From: Streptococcus peroris ATCC 700780
Lineage (GTDB): Bacteria; Bacillota; Bacilli; Lactobacillales; Streptococcaceae
Reading direction: 5' to 3'
Length of the DNA stretch: 64,000 nucleotides
Assembly: GCF_000187585.1 (NCBI RefSeq)
Contig: NZ_GL732463.1
Location: forward strand, 1 to 64,000
Shown: piece by piece, positions 17,303-26,097 of the stretch
Position numbering within the stretch: the first letter of the stretch is position 1
How the letters are laid out: the number at the start of each line of letters is the position of its first letter
Program-made: the position numbers and the translations under genes
The notes under the pieces: model-generated
Databases searched by the model: none
What the model was told of the DNA's origin: nothing
Seen by the model: the letters and a program-made list of their open reading frames with translations, nothing else

Positions 17303-17938
17303 CTAGTTTATTTGGATAGGAACTTCGATTTCTCGTAGACCTTGGTCTATTAAAGTAACTTTACCATTGTAAAATTCGATAAGGGAGGCTTTAGTATTCT
17401 CTTTATCTTCTTTGTCAACAAAGATCGTCGTCTCAACTTGATCGGTAAAATTAGTTTCAAGTTCCATAAGATGATGTTCTTTAAGGAAATTGCCATATTC
17501 TTGATACTGAGCGTAGCTCATTTGAATTTGAATTCCTGCTTGTTCCTTAATTTCAACAATTCCAATTTCCTTGACAGCAAGAGCAACACTACCTGCATAA
17601 GCGCGAATAAGACCACCGGCTCCAAGTTTGATACCACCAAAATATCGAGTAACAACTACACAGACATTGGTTAAATCGTGATTTTCTAGAACTCCTAGCA
17701 TTGGTACACCAGCAGTACCACTTGGTTCTCCATCGTCACTAGTTCGTTTGATTTCACTACGCTCTCCAATAATAAAAGCAGAGCAGTTGTGGGTCGCTTT
17801 ATAATGCTCTTTTTTAATAGCAGTGATGAAAGCTCGAGCTTCTTCTTCACTGTAGACACGCTTTGCATGGCAAATAAAGCGCGATTTTTTGATTTCTTCT
17901 TGGACTTGTCCGTCCTCTTTAATCGTTTTACATTCCAT
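17303..17938 (-). CDS. YigZ / IMPACT family protein
   Basis: The 211-residue cytosolic protein is a member of UPF0029/IMPACT. The N-terminal domain (about 1-115) contains KKSRFICHAK, THNCSAFIIG, and the signature DDGEPSGTAGVPML followed by VVTRYFGGIKLGAGGLIRAY. A ferredoxin-like C-terminal domain (about 135-205) follows. The biochemical role is unknown in bacteria; eukaryotic IMPACT binds Gcn1. It is divergent from comFA, the two starts being 55 bp apart. Confidence 0.92.
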   Translation of the reverse strand: MECKTIKEDGQVQEEIKKSRFICHAKRVYSEEEARAFITAIKKEHYKATHNCSAFIIGERSEIKRTSDDGEPSGTAGVPMLGVLENHDLTNVCVVVTRYFGGIKLGAGGLIRAYAGSVALAVKEIGIVEIKEQAGIQIQMSYAQYQEYGNFLKEHHLMELETNFTDQVETTIFVDKEDKENTKASLIEFYNGKVTLIDQGLREIEVPIQIN

Positions 17939-17978
17939 GATTTTATTGTACTAAAAAATAGGATAAAGTTCTAGATTT

Positions 17979-17986
17979 TACGAATA
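17979..17986 (+). promoter_or_regulatory. cin-box of comFA-comFC
   Basis: This is a perfect TACGAATA, the SigX consensus. It ends only 7 bp before the comFA ATG, so the transcript start should fall at or next to the start codon. Confidence 0.9.
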
Positions 17987-17993
17987 GAGAAGT

Positions 17994-19292
17994 ATGAAAA
18001 CAAATTCAAATTATTTAGGCCGACTTTTTACTGAACAAGAATTAAGTGTAGAAGAACGTGAATTAGCAGTCAAACTACCAAGTATGAGAAAAGAGAAGGG
18101 GAAACTTATTTGTCAACGTTGTGATAGTTTGATTCAGGAGGAATGGTTTTTGCCGCTTGATGCTTATTACTGTCGAGAATGTTTATTGATGAAACGAGTT
18201 CGGAGTGATCAAGCATTATATCATTTTCCGCAGGAAGTATTTCCTAGGCAAGATGTTCTAAAATGGCAGGGGCGATTAACTCCATTTCAAGCGAAGGTAT
18301 CAGAAGGTTTACTTCAAGCTCTAGAAAGTAAGCAACCGACTCTAGTTCATGCTGTGACTGGCGCAGGAAAGACAGAGATGATTTATCAAGTTGTGGCGAA
18401 AGTCATTAATGATGGTGGTGCAGTTTGCTTGGCGAGTCCACGGATAGATGTTTGTTTAGAGTTATATAAGCGACTACAGAATGATTTTACCTGTGACATC
18501 GCACTTTTACATGGTGAGTCTGAGCCATATTTTAGGACACCCCTAGTTATTGCAACGACTCACCAGCTGTTAAAGTTCTACCAGGCTTTTGATTTATTAA
18601 TAGTAGATGAGGTAGATGCTTTCCCCTATGTTGACAATAAAATGCTTTACAAAGCTGTAAAGAATTGTGTAAAGGAGGATGGCCTCAGTATATTTCTTAC
18701 AGCAACTTCTACAGACGAGTTGGACAAAAAGGTTCGCTTAGGAGAGTTGAAAAGGTTAAGCCTACCAAGGCGATTTCATGGCAACCCCTTAATTATTCCC
18801 AAACCGGTCTGGTTATCCGCATTGAATAGCTACTTGGATAAACATCGTTTACCTCCCAGATTAAAAAACTATATTGAAAAACAACGAAAAACCGGTTATC
18901 CCTTACTCGTGTTTGCATCGGAGATTAAGAAAGGAGAAAAATTAAAAGAGATCTTGCAGGAGCAATTTCCAAAGGAGAAAATTGGCTTCGTTTCTTCGGT
19001 AACAGAAGATCGATTAGAACAAGTTCAAGCTTTTAGGGATAGGAAATTAACGATTTTAATAAGTACAACTATATTGGAACGAGGAGTTACCTTTCCTTGT
19101 GTGGATGTATGTGTCGTTGAAGCCAATCATCGTCTCTTTACAAAATCGAGTTTAATTCAAATTGGAGGGCGAGTTGGGCGTAGTATAGATAGACCAACTG
19201 GAGATTTAATTTTCTTTCATGATGGATTAAATGGTTCGATTAAGAAGGCTATAAAGGAAATTAAGCTGATGAACAAGGAGGCGGGACTATGA
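17994..19292 (+). CDS. comFA: ComFA, DNA translocase of the competence uptake machine
   Basis: ComFA is a cytosolic-face ATPase that helps pull single-stranded DNA through ComEC. The 432-residue protein starts with a zinc finger (CQRC near 40 and YCREC near 60). The superfamily 2 helicase core follows, with Walker A AVTGAGKTE near 120, DEAD-type box VDEVDAF near 207, TATST motif III, and the C-terminal helicase half with IQIGGRVGR. Start ATG 17994 gives the conserved NYLGRLFTE beginning. There is no SD, consistent with a leaderless late-competence mRNA. It overlaps comFC by 4 nt. Confidence 0.96.
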   Translation: MKTNSNYLGRLFTEQELSVEERELAVKLPSMRKEKGKLICQRCDSLIQEEWFLPLDAYYCRECLLMKRVRSDQALYHFPQEVFPRQDVLKWQGRLTPFQAKVSEGLLQALESKQPTLVHAVTGAGKTEMIYQVVAKVINDGGAVCLASPRIDVCLELYKRLQNDFTCDIALLHGESEPYFRTPLVIATTHQLLKFYQAFDLLIVDEVDAFPYVDNKMLYKAVKNCVKEDGLSIFLTATSTDELDKKVRLGELKRLSLPRRFHGNPLIIPKPVWLSALNSYLDKHRLPPRLKNYIEKQRKTGYPLLVFASEIKKGEKLKEILQEQFPKEKIGFVSSVTEDRLEQVQAFRDRKLTILISTTILERGVTFPCVDVCVVEANHRLFTKSSLIQIGGRVGRSIDRPTGDLIFFHDGLNGSIKKAIKEIKLMNKEAGL

Positions 19293-19951
19293 CTTGTTTA
19301 CTATGTGGGCAACATTTAAAAAACAATCAAACCTTTAGAAATCTTCTTTTATTGAAAAAGGAGGAGACCTCACTCTGTTTTACTTGTTCTTCAAGTTTTG
19401 AAAAGATTGGGGAGGAACATTGCCCAAATTGTCATAAGGTAGGAGTGTCAACTATGTGTCAAGACTGTCAATTTTGGTGTAAAGCAGGGATTGACGTAAG
19501 CCATGAAGCAATTTTTACTTATAATCAAGCCATGAAGGATTACTTTAGTCGTTATAAGTTTGATGGAGACTATATTCTTAGAAAAATTTTCGCATCGATT
19601 TTAAGGGAAAAATTGAGAAAGTACAAAGAATTTCAAATGATTATAATACCTTTGAGTCCTGGAAGGTTCTCCAAAAGAGGGTTCAATCAGGTCGAGGGCT
19701 TGGTAGAAGCGGCAGGGCTCTCCTATTGGGATTTATTAGGAAAAAATGAAGAGTTAGCAAGCTCTTCAAAAAACCGTTCAGAACGGTTGACAACCGAACT
19801 TCCATTTTTTATTAAAGATGGAGTTACGATTCCAAAGAAGATTCTATTGGTTGATGATATTTATACTACTGGGGCGACTATTAACCGTGTAAAAAAACTA
19901 TTTGAAGATAGAGGGGCCGAGGAGGTTAGGACATTTTCCCTCGTAAGATGA
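19289..19951 (+). CDS. comFC: ComFC, competence protein of the phosphoribosyltransferase family
   Basis: ComFC is needed for transformation in Gram-positive bacteria, binds single-stranded DNA and interacts with ComFA and DprA in pneumococcus. The 220-residue protein has an N-terminal zinc finger (CLLCGQ, then CFTC, CPNC, CQDC within 55 residues). A phosphoribosyltransferase-like domain carries the PRPP-loop sequence LLVDDIYTTGAT near residue 190. It is coupled to comFA through an ATGA overlap and RBS AAGGAGG inside the comFA end. Confidence 0.95.
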   Translation: MTCLLCGQHLKNNQTFRNLLLLKKEETSLCFTCSSSFEKIGEEHCPNCHKVGVSTMCQDCQFWCKAGIDVSHEAIFTYNQAMKDYFSRYKFDGDYILRKIFASILREKLRKYKEFQMIIIPLSPGRFSKRGFNQVEGLVEAAGLSYWDLLGKNEELASSSKNRSERLTTELPFFIKDGVTIPKKILLVDDIYTTGATINRVKKLFEDRGAEEVRTFSLVR

Positions 19952-19960
19952 GGAAAAAGA

Positions 19961-19989
19961 TTGCAATAACCATTTGAAAGCGTTATAAT
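19961..19989 (+). promoter_or_regulatory. hpf promoter
   Basis: TTGCAA (19961-19966) and TATAAT (19984-19989) are spaced by 17 bp, about 40 bp upstream of hpf. Confidence 0.7.
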
Positions 19990-20029
19990 AGAATAGAAAA
20001 ACAAATATGCTTAGAAAGAAGGTACTGAT

Positions 20030-20578
20030 ATGATTAAATATAGTATCCGTGGTGAAAACCTAGAAGTAACTGAAGCAATTCGTGATTATGTAGTTTCTAA
20101 ACTCGAAAAAATCGAAAAGTATTTCCAAGAAGGACAAGAATTAGATGCGCGTGTGAATTTGAAAGTATACCGCGGAAAAACCGCTAAAGTTGAAGTAACA
20201 ATTCCACTCGGCTCTATTACTCTTCGTGCAGAAGATGTTTCTCAAGATATGTATGGATCAATTGATTTGGTAACAGATAAGATTGAACGTCAAATTCGTA
20301 AAAATAAAACAAAAATTGAACGTAAGAACAGAAACAAAGTTTCTACTAGCCAATTGTTTACAGATGCCGTGGTAGAAGAGACAGATGTTGCTCAACCTAA
20401 GGTTGTTCGTTCAAAACAAATTGATTTAAAACCAATGGACCTCGAAGAAGCGCTTCTTCAGATGGACTTATTGGGTCATGACTTCTTTATTTACATTGAT
20501 GTTGAAGATGAAACAACTAATGTTATTTATCGACGAGAAGATGGAGATATTGGTCTTCTTGAAGTGAAAGAATCATAA
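20030..20578 (+). CDS. hpf: Ribosome hibernation promoting factor, long form
   Basis: Long HPF pairs 70S ribosomes into inactive 100S dimers in slow growth. The 182-residue protein has the N-terminal beta-alpha-beta-beta-beta-alpha domain (1-95) that sits in the decoding centre. A basic linker (about 95-115, rich in KNKTKIERKNRNK) leads to the C-terminal dimerisation domain (about 125-180, KPMDLEEALLQMDLLGHDFF). It has its own promoter and terminator, although it lies directly after comFC. Confidence 0.95.
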   Translation: MIKYSIRGENLEVTEAIRDYVVSKLEKIEKYFQEGQELDARVNLKVYRGKTAKVEVTIPLGSITLRAEDVSQDMYGSIDLVTDKIERQIRKNKTKIERKNRNKVSTSQLFTDAVVEETDVAQPKVVRSKQIDLKPMDLEEALLQMDLLGHDFFIYIDVEDETTNVIYRREDGDIGLLEVKES

Positions 20579-20598
20579 TCAACAGTTTGGTTAGTCTA

Positions 20599-20632
20599 AA
20601 AAGGTGGTTTACACTAGTGTAAACCACCTTTT
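20599..20632 (+). terminator. Terminator after hpf
   Basis: A perfect 34-bp palindrome, AAAAGGTGG... mirrored to ...CCACCTTTT, gives a long hairpin with a short T tail. It is symmetrical and could act both ways. Confidence 0.8.
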
Positions 20633-20704
20633 GTGTTGATGGTGCTACATACGGGTACAAGTGCTATTCCTTCTTTAAAGGTCGCTTTTTAAGTACAAAT
20701 ATGG

Positions 20705-20710
20705 TATAAT
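20705..20710 (+). promoter_or_regulatory. -10 element upstream of gdpP
   Basis: TATAAT lies 20 bp before the gdpP start, with SD AAGAGG (20718-20723) just downstream. No clear -35 hexamer is seen. Confidence 0.5.
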
Positions 20711-20729
20711 AATGTGCAAGAGGTTTGTA

Positions 20730-22703
20730 ATGAAAAAAAATGAAATGAATCCCTTTTTTATATACCTATTAGTTGTGATTACCTTTTTAATCATGACTAT
20801 AGTGGTTGTTTTTCTTCAAAATAATCTAGTCACAATTGTATGCTTATTTTTATTGATGATTGCTTTTCTATTGCTTTTTTATTTCCAAAAGAAATGCTAT
20901 CAAAAAACAGAAATAGAACAAATTCAGTACATAAACCATCAGGCAGAGGATAGTTTAAGTTTACTTTTAGAACAGATGCCTGTTGGAGTTGTGAAACTAA
21001 ACATGGAAAGCAGTGAGATTGAATGGTTCAATCCTTATGCGGAGTTAATGCTGACAACGGAAGATGGAGAAATCAACCATTCTCAAGTTCAAGAAATCTT
21101 TAAAACGGCGATATCTTCGCCTGGTATCTATGCTAATGTGGGAGAGAAACGTTATGCGGTGCACCTAGATAATAAATCTGGTGTGCTCTACTTTTTTGAT
21201 GTTTCTGGAGAGTACGAAGCTACAGTAGAATTGGTTACTAGTCGTCCGGTCATTGGAGTTATCTCCATTGATAATTATGATGATTTAGAAGATGAAACAT
21301 CTGATTCAGATATTAGTCATATCAATAGTTTTGTTGCAAATTTTGTCGCAAAATTTACTGGAAAATATCAGATGTTCTCTCGTAGAGTGACCATGGATCG
21401 TTTTTACCTGTTTACTGACTATACGGTATTGGAACAATTGATGCAGGACAAATTTTCTGTAATTGATACCTTCCGTGAAGAAGCTAAACAGAGAGATTTA
21501 CCATTGACCATGAGTATGGGATTATCATACGGTGATGGCGATCATGAGGGTATTGGTAAGGTTGCCTTATCAAATCTCAACCTTGCAGAAGTACGTGGTG
21601 GAGACCAAGTCGTTGTAAAAGAAAATGACGAAACGAAGAATCCAATTTATTTTGGTGGTGGTTCTGCTGCCTCCATTAAGCGTACAAGAACACGTACTAG
21701 AGCGATGATGACGGCGATCTCTGAGAAATTGAGGAGTGTTGATCGTGTATTCGTTGTTGGCCATAAAAACTTAGACATGGATGCTCTAGGTTCCGCGGTT
21801 GGTATGCAATTATTCGCTAGTAACATCTTGGATGAAAGTTATGTAGTCTACGATGCTGAACAAATGTCTCCGGACATTCATCGAGCCATTCAATTTCTAG
21901 AGAATGAGGGGGTTACAAAACTCCTCCCTCTAAATCAGGCTATAGAAATGGTCACTAATCGTTCCTTGCTAGTGATGGTGGACCATTCTAAGACGGCTTT
22001 GACCTTGTCAAAAAATTTTTATGATTTATTTACACAAACCATTATTATTGACCACCACAGACGAGATCAGGATTTCCCAGAAAATGCTGTTATTACCTAT
22101 ATTGAGAGTGGAGCTAGTAGCGCGAGCGAGCTTGTAACAGAGTTGCTTCAATTCCAAAACTCTAAGAAATCACGCTTAAGTCGTATTCAGGCAAGTGTTC
22201 TGATGGGTGGTATGATGTTAGATACCAAGAATTTCACGTCTCGTGTGACAAGTCGGACCTTTGACGTTGCAAGTTATCTAAGAACACGTGGTAGCGATAG
22301 TGTTGTCATCCAGGAACTTGCAGCGACTGACTTTGAAGAGTATCGATTGGTGAATGAACTCATCTTGCAAGGACAGGCTGTACAACCTTCGATTCTTGTG
22401 GCTCAGGCCAAGGATGATAAGGAGTATGATACTGTAGTGATTAGTAAAGCAGCTGACACTATGCTGGCTATGTCAGGGATTGAAGCTAGTTTTGTCATTG
22501 CAAAGAACAGCCAAGGGGATATTTCCATTTCTGCACGAAGTCGAAGTAAGATCAATGTGCAACGGATTATGGAAGAATTGGGTGGCGGAGGCCACTTCAA
22601 CTTGGCAGCTGCCCGACTTACAGATATGAGTCTACAAGAAGCGGGCGATAAATTGAAAACCGTTATTTCAAATGAACTTAGAGCAAAGGAGACCGAAGAA
22701 TGA
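20730..22703 (+). CDS. gdpP: Cyclic-di-AMP phosphodiesterase GdpP (Pde1)
   Basis: GdpP cleaves c-di-AMP to pApA, controlling potassium and osmotic homeostasis and beta-lactam tolerance. The 657-residue product has two N-terminal membrane helices (about 8-50), a PAS domain (about 75-160), a degenerate GGDEF domain (about 170-300), and the DHH/DHHA1 phosphodiesterase part. The last shows [13 protein letters not shown] near 342, IDHHRRD near 443 and [11 protein letters not shown] near 618. ATG 20730 is chosen because AAGAGG lies 6 nt upstream. It overlaps rplI by 4 nt. Confidence 0.95.
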   Translation: MKKNEMNPFFIYLLVVITFLIMTIVVVFLQNNLVTIVCLFLLMIAFLLLFYFQKKCYQKTEIEQIQYINHQAEDSLSLLLEQMPVGVVKLNMESSEIEWFNPYAELMLTTEDGEINHSQVQEIFKTAISSPGIYANVGEKRYAVHLDNKSGVLYFFDVSGEYEATVELVTSRPVIGVISIDNYDDLEDETSDSDISHINSFVANFVAKFTGKYQMFSRRVTMDRFYLFTDYTVLEQLMQDKFSVIDTFREEAKQRDLPLTMSMGLSYGDGDHEGIGKVALSNLNLAEVRGGDQVVVKENDETKNPIYFGGGSAASIKRTRTRTRAMMTAISEKLRSVDRVFVVGHKNLDMDALGSAVGMQLFASNILDESYVVYDAEQMSPDIHRAIQFLENEGVTKLLPLNQAIEMVTNRSLLVMVDHSKTALTLSKNFYDLFTQTIIIDHHRRDQDFPENAVITYIESGASSASELVTELLQFQNSKKSRLSRIQASVLMGGMMLDTKNFTSRVTSRTFDVASYLRTRGSDSVVIQELAATDFEEYRLVNELILQGQAVQPSILVAQAKDDKEYDTVVISKAADTMLAMSGIEASFVIAKNSQGDISISARSRSKINVQRIMEELGGGGHFNLAAARLTDMSLQEAGDKLKTVISNELRAKETEE

Positions 22704-23152
22704 AAGTAATCTTTTTAGCAGATGTAAAAGGTAAAGGGAAAAAAGGCGAAATCAAGGAAGTACCAACAGGCTATGCGCAAAACTTTTTGATTAAAAAAAA
22801 TCTTGCTAAGGAAGCGACAACTCAAGCTATTGGCGAGTTGCGTGGTAAACAAAAATCTGAGGAAAAAGCGCATGCTCAACTTCTTGCAGAAGCACAAGAA
22901 ATTAAGGAAAAACTTGAAGCAGAAGAAACAATCGTTGAGTTTGTTGAAAAAGTTGGTCCAGATGGAAGAACTTTTGGTTCAATTACTAGCAAGAAAATTG
23001 CAGAAGAACTTCAAAAGCAATTTGGAATCAAAATTGATAAACGTCATATCCAAGTTCAGTCTCCAATTCGAGCAGTAGGCTTGATTGATGTTCCTGTAAA
23101 AATTTATCAGGATGTAACTAGCGTCATCAATCTTCGTGTAATAGAAGGCTAG
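22700..23152 (+). CDS. rplI: Large ribosomal subunit protein bL9
   Basis: bL9 sits at the base of the L1 stalk and limits frameshifting. The 150-residue length is normal, with N-domain [21 protein letters not shown], a long central helix and the C-terminal RNA-binding domain containing [12 protein letters not shown]. It is coupled to gdpP by an ATGA overlap and followed by dnaB, the widespread gdpP-rplI-dnaB order of Firmicutes. Confidence 0.97.
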   Translation: MKVIFLADVKGKGKKGEIKEVPTGYAQNFLIKKNLAKEATTQAIGELRGKQKSEEKAHAQLLAEAQEIKEKLEAEETIVEFVEKVGPDGRTFGSITSKKIAEELQKQFGIKIDKRHIQVQSPIRAVGLIDVPVKIYQDVTSVINLRVIEG

Positions 23153-23194
23153 TCAAGGTTTGAATAAAGTTTTTGTAAAAGGAAGGGAAATCTG

Positions 23195-24553
23195 ATGGCA
23201 GAAGTAGAGGAACTACGAGTTCAGCCCCAGGATATTTTGGCAGAACAATCTGTATTGGGAGCTATATTTATCGATGAGAGTAAACTCGTATTTGTTCGAG
23301 AATATATAGACTCTCGAGACTTCTTTAAGTATGCTCACCGTTTGATTTTTCAAGCTATGGTTGATTTATCAGATCGTGGAGAAGCCATTGATGCAACAAC
23401 TGTTCGTACGATTTTAGATAATCAAGGTGATTTACAAAATATTGGCGGGCTATCCTACCTTGTTGAGATTATCAACTCTGTACCGACCTCTGCTAACGCT
23501 GAGTATTATGCAAAGATTGTAGCAGAGAAGGCTATGTTACGCCGTTTGATTGCCAAGTTAACTGAATCGGTAAACCAAGCTTACGAAGCTTCTAACCCTG
23601 TAGATGAAATTATTGCGAGTGCAGAAAAAGGCTTGATTGATGTTAGTGAGAATGTTAATCGGAACGGTTTTAGAAGTATTCGAGATGTTTTGAACGTTAA
23701 CTTTGGGAATTTAGAAGCTCGTTCACAACAAACTTCGGATATTACAGGGCTTGCAACTGGTTATCAAGATTTGGATCATATGACAACTGGATTGCACGAG
23801 GAGGAGTTGATTATTCTTGCTGCTCGTCCCGCGGTAGGGAAGACTGCTTTTGCCTTGAATATTGCCCAAAATATTGGAACTAAGTTAGACAAGACGGTTG
23901 CCATTTTCTCTCTTGAGATGGGGGCTGAGAGTCTAGTCGACCGTATGCTAGCTGCTGAAGGTCTGGTGGAGTCTCATTCAATCCGAACAGGTCAACTAAC
24001 AGAAGAGGAATGGCGTAAATATACCATTGCTCAAGGAAACCTCGCTAACGCTAGTATTTATATTGACGATACTCCAGGGATTCGAATTACAGAGATTCGG
24101 TCACGCGCACGTAAGCTGTCCCAGGAAACTGGCAATTTAGGTCTGATTTTAATTGACTACCTGCAGCTAATCACCGGGACAGGTCGTGAAAATCGTCAAC
24201 AAGAAGTTTCTGAAATTTCACGTCAGTTGAAAATCTTAGCAAAGGAACTCAAGGTACCTGTGATTGCCCTTAGTCAGTTGTCACGTAGTGTAGAACAACG
24301 TCAAGATAAGAGGCCTGTATTGTCAGATATTCGTGAGTCTGGATCTATCGAGCAAGATGCAGATATTGTAGCTTTTCTCTATCGTGATGACTATTATGAC
24401 CGTGGCGGAGAAGAAGAGGGAAATCTTCCTAAGAATAAAGTGGAAGTTATTATCGAGAAAAACCGTAGTGGTGCACGTGGAACGGTAGAATTGATTTTCC
24501 AAAAAGAGTATAATAAATTTTCAAGTATTTCAAGGAGAGAGGAACAAAGATGA
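23195..24553 (+). CDS. dnaB: Replicative DNA helicase (DnaB type, called DnaC in Bacillus)
   Basis: This hexameric helicase unwinds DNA ahead of the fork. The 452-residue protein has the N-terminal helical domain (about 10-110) that contacts primase, and the RecA-like motor with Walker A AARPAVGKTAFA near 210. Walker B (LILIDYLQL) and the DnaB-family QLSRSVEQR motif follow. A weak RBS (GGAAGGGAA) precedes ATG 23195. The stop overlaps the next gene (ATGA). Confidence 0.96.
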   Translation: MAEVEELRVQPQDILAEQSVLGAIFIDESKLVFVREYIDSRDFFKYAHRLIFQAMVDLSDRGEAIDATTVRTILDNQGDLQNIGGLSYLVEIINSVPTSANAEYYAKIVAEKAMLRRLIAKLTESVNQAYEASNPVDEIIASAEKGLIDVSENVNRNGFRSIRDVLNVNFGNLEARSQQTSDITGLATGYQDLDHMTTGLHEEELIILAARPAVGKTAFALNIAQNIGTKLDKTVAIFSLEMGAESLVDRMLAAEGLVESHSIRTGQLTEEEWRKYTIAQGNLANASIYIDDTPGIRITEIRSRARKLSQETGNLGLILIDYLQLITGTGRENRQQEVSEISRQLKILAKELKVPVIALSQLSRSVEQRQDKRPVLSDIRESGSIEQDADIVAFLYRDDYYDRGGEEEGNLPKNKVEVIIEKNRSGARGTVELIFQKEYNKFSSISRREEQR

Positions 24554-24816
24554 CAGATGCATTTACAGATGTGGCCAAGATGAAAAAAATCAAGGAAGAA
24601 ATCAAGGCGCATGAAGGAAAAGTTGTGGAGATGACCTTAGAAAATGGTCGTAAACGCCAAAAGAATCGTTTGGGAAGACTCATTGAAGTTTATCCATCGC
24701 TCTTTATCGTTGAATTTGGGAATATTGAGGGGGACAAACAAGCGAATGTTTATGTTGAATCCTTCACGTATTCAGATATTCTAACAGAAAAGAATTTGAT
24801 TCACTATTTGGATTAA
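24550..24816 (+). CDS. Veg family protein
   Basis: The 88-residue product belongs to the Veg family, small SH3-like beta-barrel proteins known in Bacillus for effects on biofilm genes and spore outgrowth; in streptococci the role is unknown. The core EGKVVEMTLENGRKRQKNRLGRLIEVYPSLFIVEF is diagnostic. It is coupled to the dnaB gene by a 4-nt overlap and ends the gdpP operon at a weak hairpin terminator. Confidence 0.9.
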   Translation: MTDAFTDVAKMKKIKEEIKAHEGKVVEMTLENGRKRQKNRLGRLIEVYPSLFIVEFGNIEGDKQANVYVESFTYSDILTEKNLIHYLD

Positions 24817-24821
24817 GATTG

Positions 24822-24847
24822 AAAGTGGGAAATATTCTCGCTTTTTT
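24822..24847 (+). terminator. Terminator after veg
   Basis: AAGTGGGAA pairs with TTCTCGCTT, allowing two wobble pairs, followed by a long T-rich run that also forms the T tract upstream of the cbpD cin-box. Confidence 0.6.
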
Positions 24848-24855
24848 CTTTTTCT

Positions 24856-24863
24856 TTCGAATA
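24856..24863 (+). promoter_or_regulatory. Probable cin-box of cbpD
   Basis: TTCGAATA, identical to the octamer before dut, follows a T-rich tract and lies 48 bp upstream of cbpD. Pneumococcal cbpD is a known late competence gene, which supports reading this as a SigX promoter despite the A-to-T change at position 2. Confidence 0.7.
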
Positions 24864-24911
24864 AGATAAGTGAGGCCAACCTCAGAAATTTATCTATTCG
24901 AAGGAGAATAA

Positions 24912-26033
24912 ATGACATTTAGTAAAAAGAAAACTTTTCTTAAGAGAACGACAGTGGGAACAGCTTCACTATTGCTAGCAGGTACTTTACTGTTTGGCGG
25001 AGGCACTGTTCATGCCAATCAGGGAAACAATGGATCATTGGCGCGTGGAGATGATTATCCCTATTATTATAAAAATGGAAATCAGGAAATTGATAAGTGG
25101 CGTCTATACTCTAGACAATGTACATCTTTCGCTGCTTTTCGATTAAGTAGTGTAAATGGATTTGAACTACCTGCTGCTTATGGGCATGCTAAGGAATGGG
25201 GTTACCGAGCTCAAAGAGAAGGATATCGTGTGGATCAGAAGCCAGCGATTGGATCTATTGCATGGAGCACAAGGGGATCGTATGGTCACGTAGCTTGGGT
25301 TTCTAACGTGATTGGAGACATGGTTGAAATTGAGGAGTACAATTACGATTATACAGAAACGTATCATCGTAGAACAGTAAAAGCAAGTTCTATGACTGGT
25401 TTCATTCATTTTAAAGATGTGGGGAACACTAGCGTTGAGAATTATCAATCGACACCAGCTTCTAGTGGGACTCATTACTTTACAGAAAAAGCCGCTATTA
25501 TGGATCAGCCATCATTAACATCTACTATTATCGACTACTATGAGCCTGGAATGAGTGTTCATTATGATCAAACTCTTGAAAAGGATGGGTATAAATGGAT
25601 TAGCTATATCTCACGAAGTGGGAATAGACGCTATATCCCGTTAACCAAAACTGCAATCTCTAAGAATGGATGGGAAAAACAGGGAACAACTTGGTACTAC
25701 TATGAAAATGACAAAGTGGCTCTTGGTTGGAAAAAAATAGACGGAAGTTGGTACTATTTCCAAACAAGTGGTGCCATGAGAACAGGATGGCTAAAAGACG
25801 GATCTAAGTGGTACTACTTGAAATCATCTGGAGAAATGCAGACGGGATGGTTAAAGGATAAGGGCATTTGGTATTACCTCGAAAGCTCAGGTGCTATGAA
25901 GTCTAGTCAGTGGTTCCAGGTTTCAGGGAAATATTATTACGTAAACGCATCTGGAGAATTGGCAGTAGATACGACAATAGATGGTTTCCAAGTCGACAGT
26001 AACGGTGCGCGAGTAGAAAAATCAACTCAATAA
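24912..26033 (+). CDS. cbpD: CbpD, competence-induced choline-binding murein hydrolase
   Basis: CbpD is secreted by competent cells and lyses non-competent siblings (fratricide). The 373-residue precursor has a signal peptide (cleavage after VHA, about residue 35). The CHAP amidase/endopeptidase domain carries catalytic Cys70 in SRQCTSF and His126 in GSYGHVAW. One SH3-like domain (about 180-255) and about four to five C-terminal choline-binding repeats of GW-x-YY type follow. The pneumococcal form I remember is longer (about 448 residues), so an SH3 or repeat unit is missing here. The binding repeats imply choline-containing teichoic acid. Confidence 0.93.
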   Translation: MTFSKKKTFLKRTTVGTASLLLAGTLLFGGGTVHANQGNNGSLARGDDYPYYYKNGNQEIDKWRLYSRQCTSFAAFRLSSVNGFELPAAYGHAKEWGYRAQREGYRVDQKPAIGSIAWSTRGSYGHVAWVSNVIGDMVEIEEYNYDYTETYHRRTVKASSMTGFIHFKDVGNTSVENYQSTPASSGTHYFTEKAAIMDQPSLTSTIIDYYEPGMSVHYDQTLEKDGYKWISYISRSGNRRYIPLTKTAISKNGWEKQGTTWYYYENDKVALGWKKIDGSWYYFQTSGAMRTGWLKDGSKWYYLKSSGEMQTGWLKDKGIWYYLESSGAMKSSQWFQVSGKYYYVNASGELAVDTTIDGFQVDSNGARVEKSTQ

Positions 26034-26085
26034 GCCTTCTCCTATAATCTAACTCTTAGCAATGGTATTTTTCCCTGCTTTCCTT

Positions 26086-26091
26086 TATAAT
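26086..26091 (+). promoter_or_regulatory. -10 element immediately upstream of polA
   Basis: TATAAT ends 6 bp before ATG 26098. If used, transcription begins on or beside the start codon. The -35 region is poor. Confidence 0.45.
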
Positions 26092-26097
26092 GGGTGT

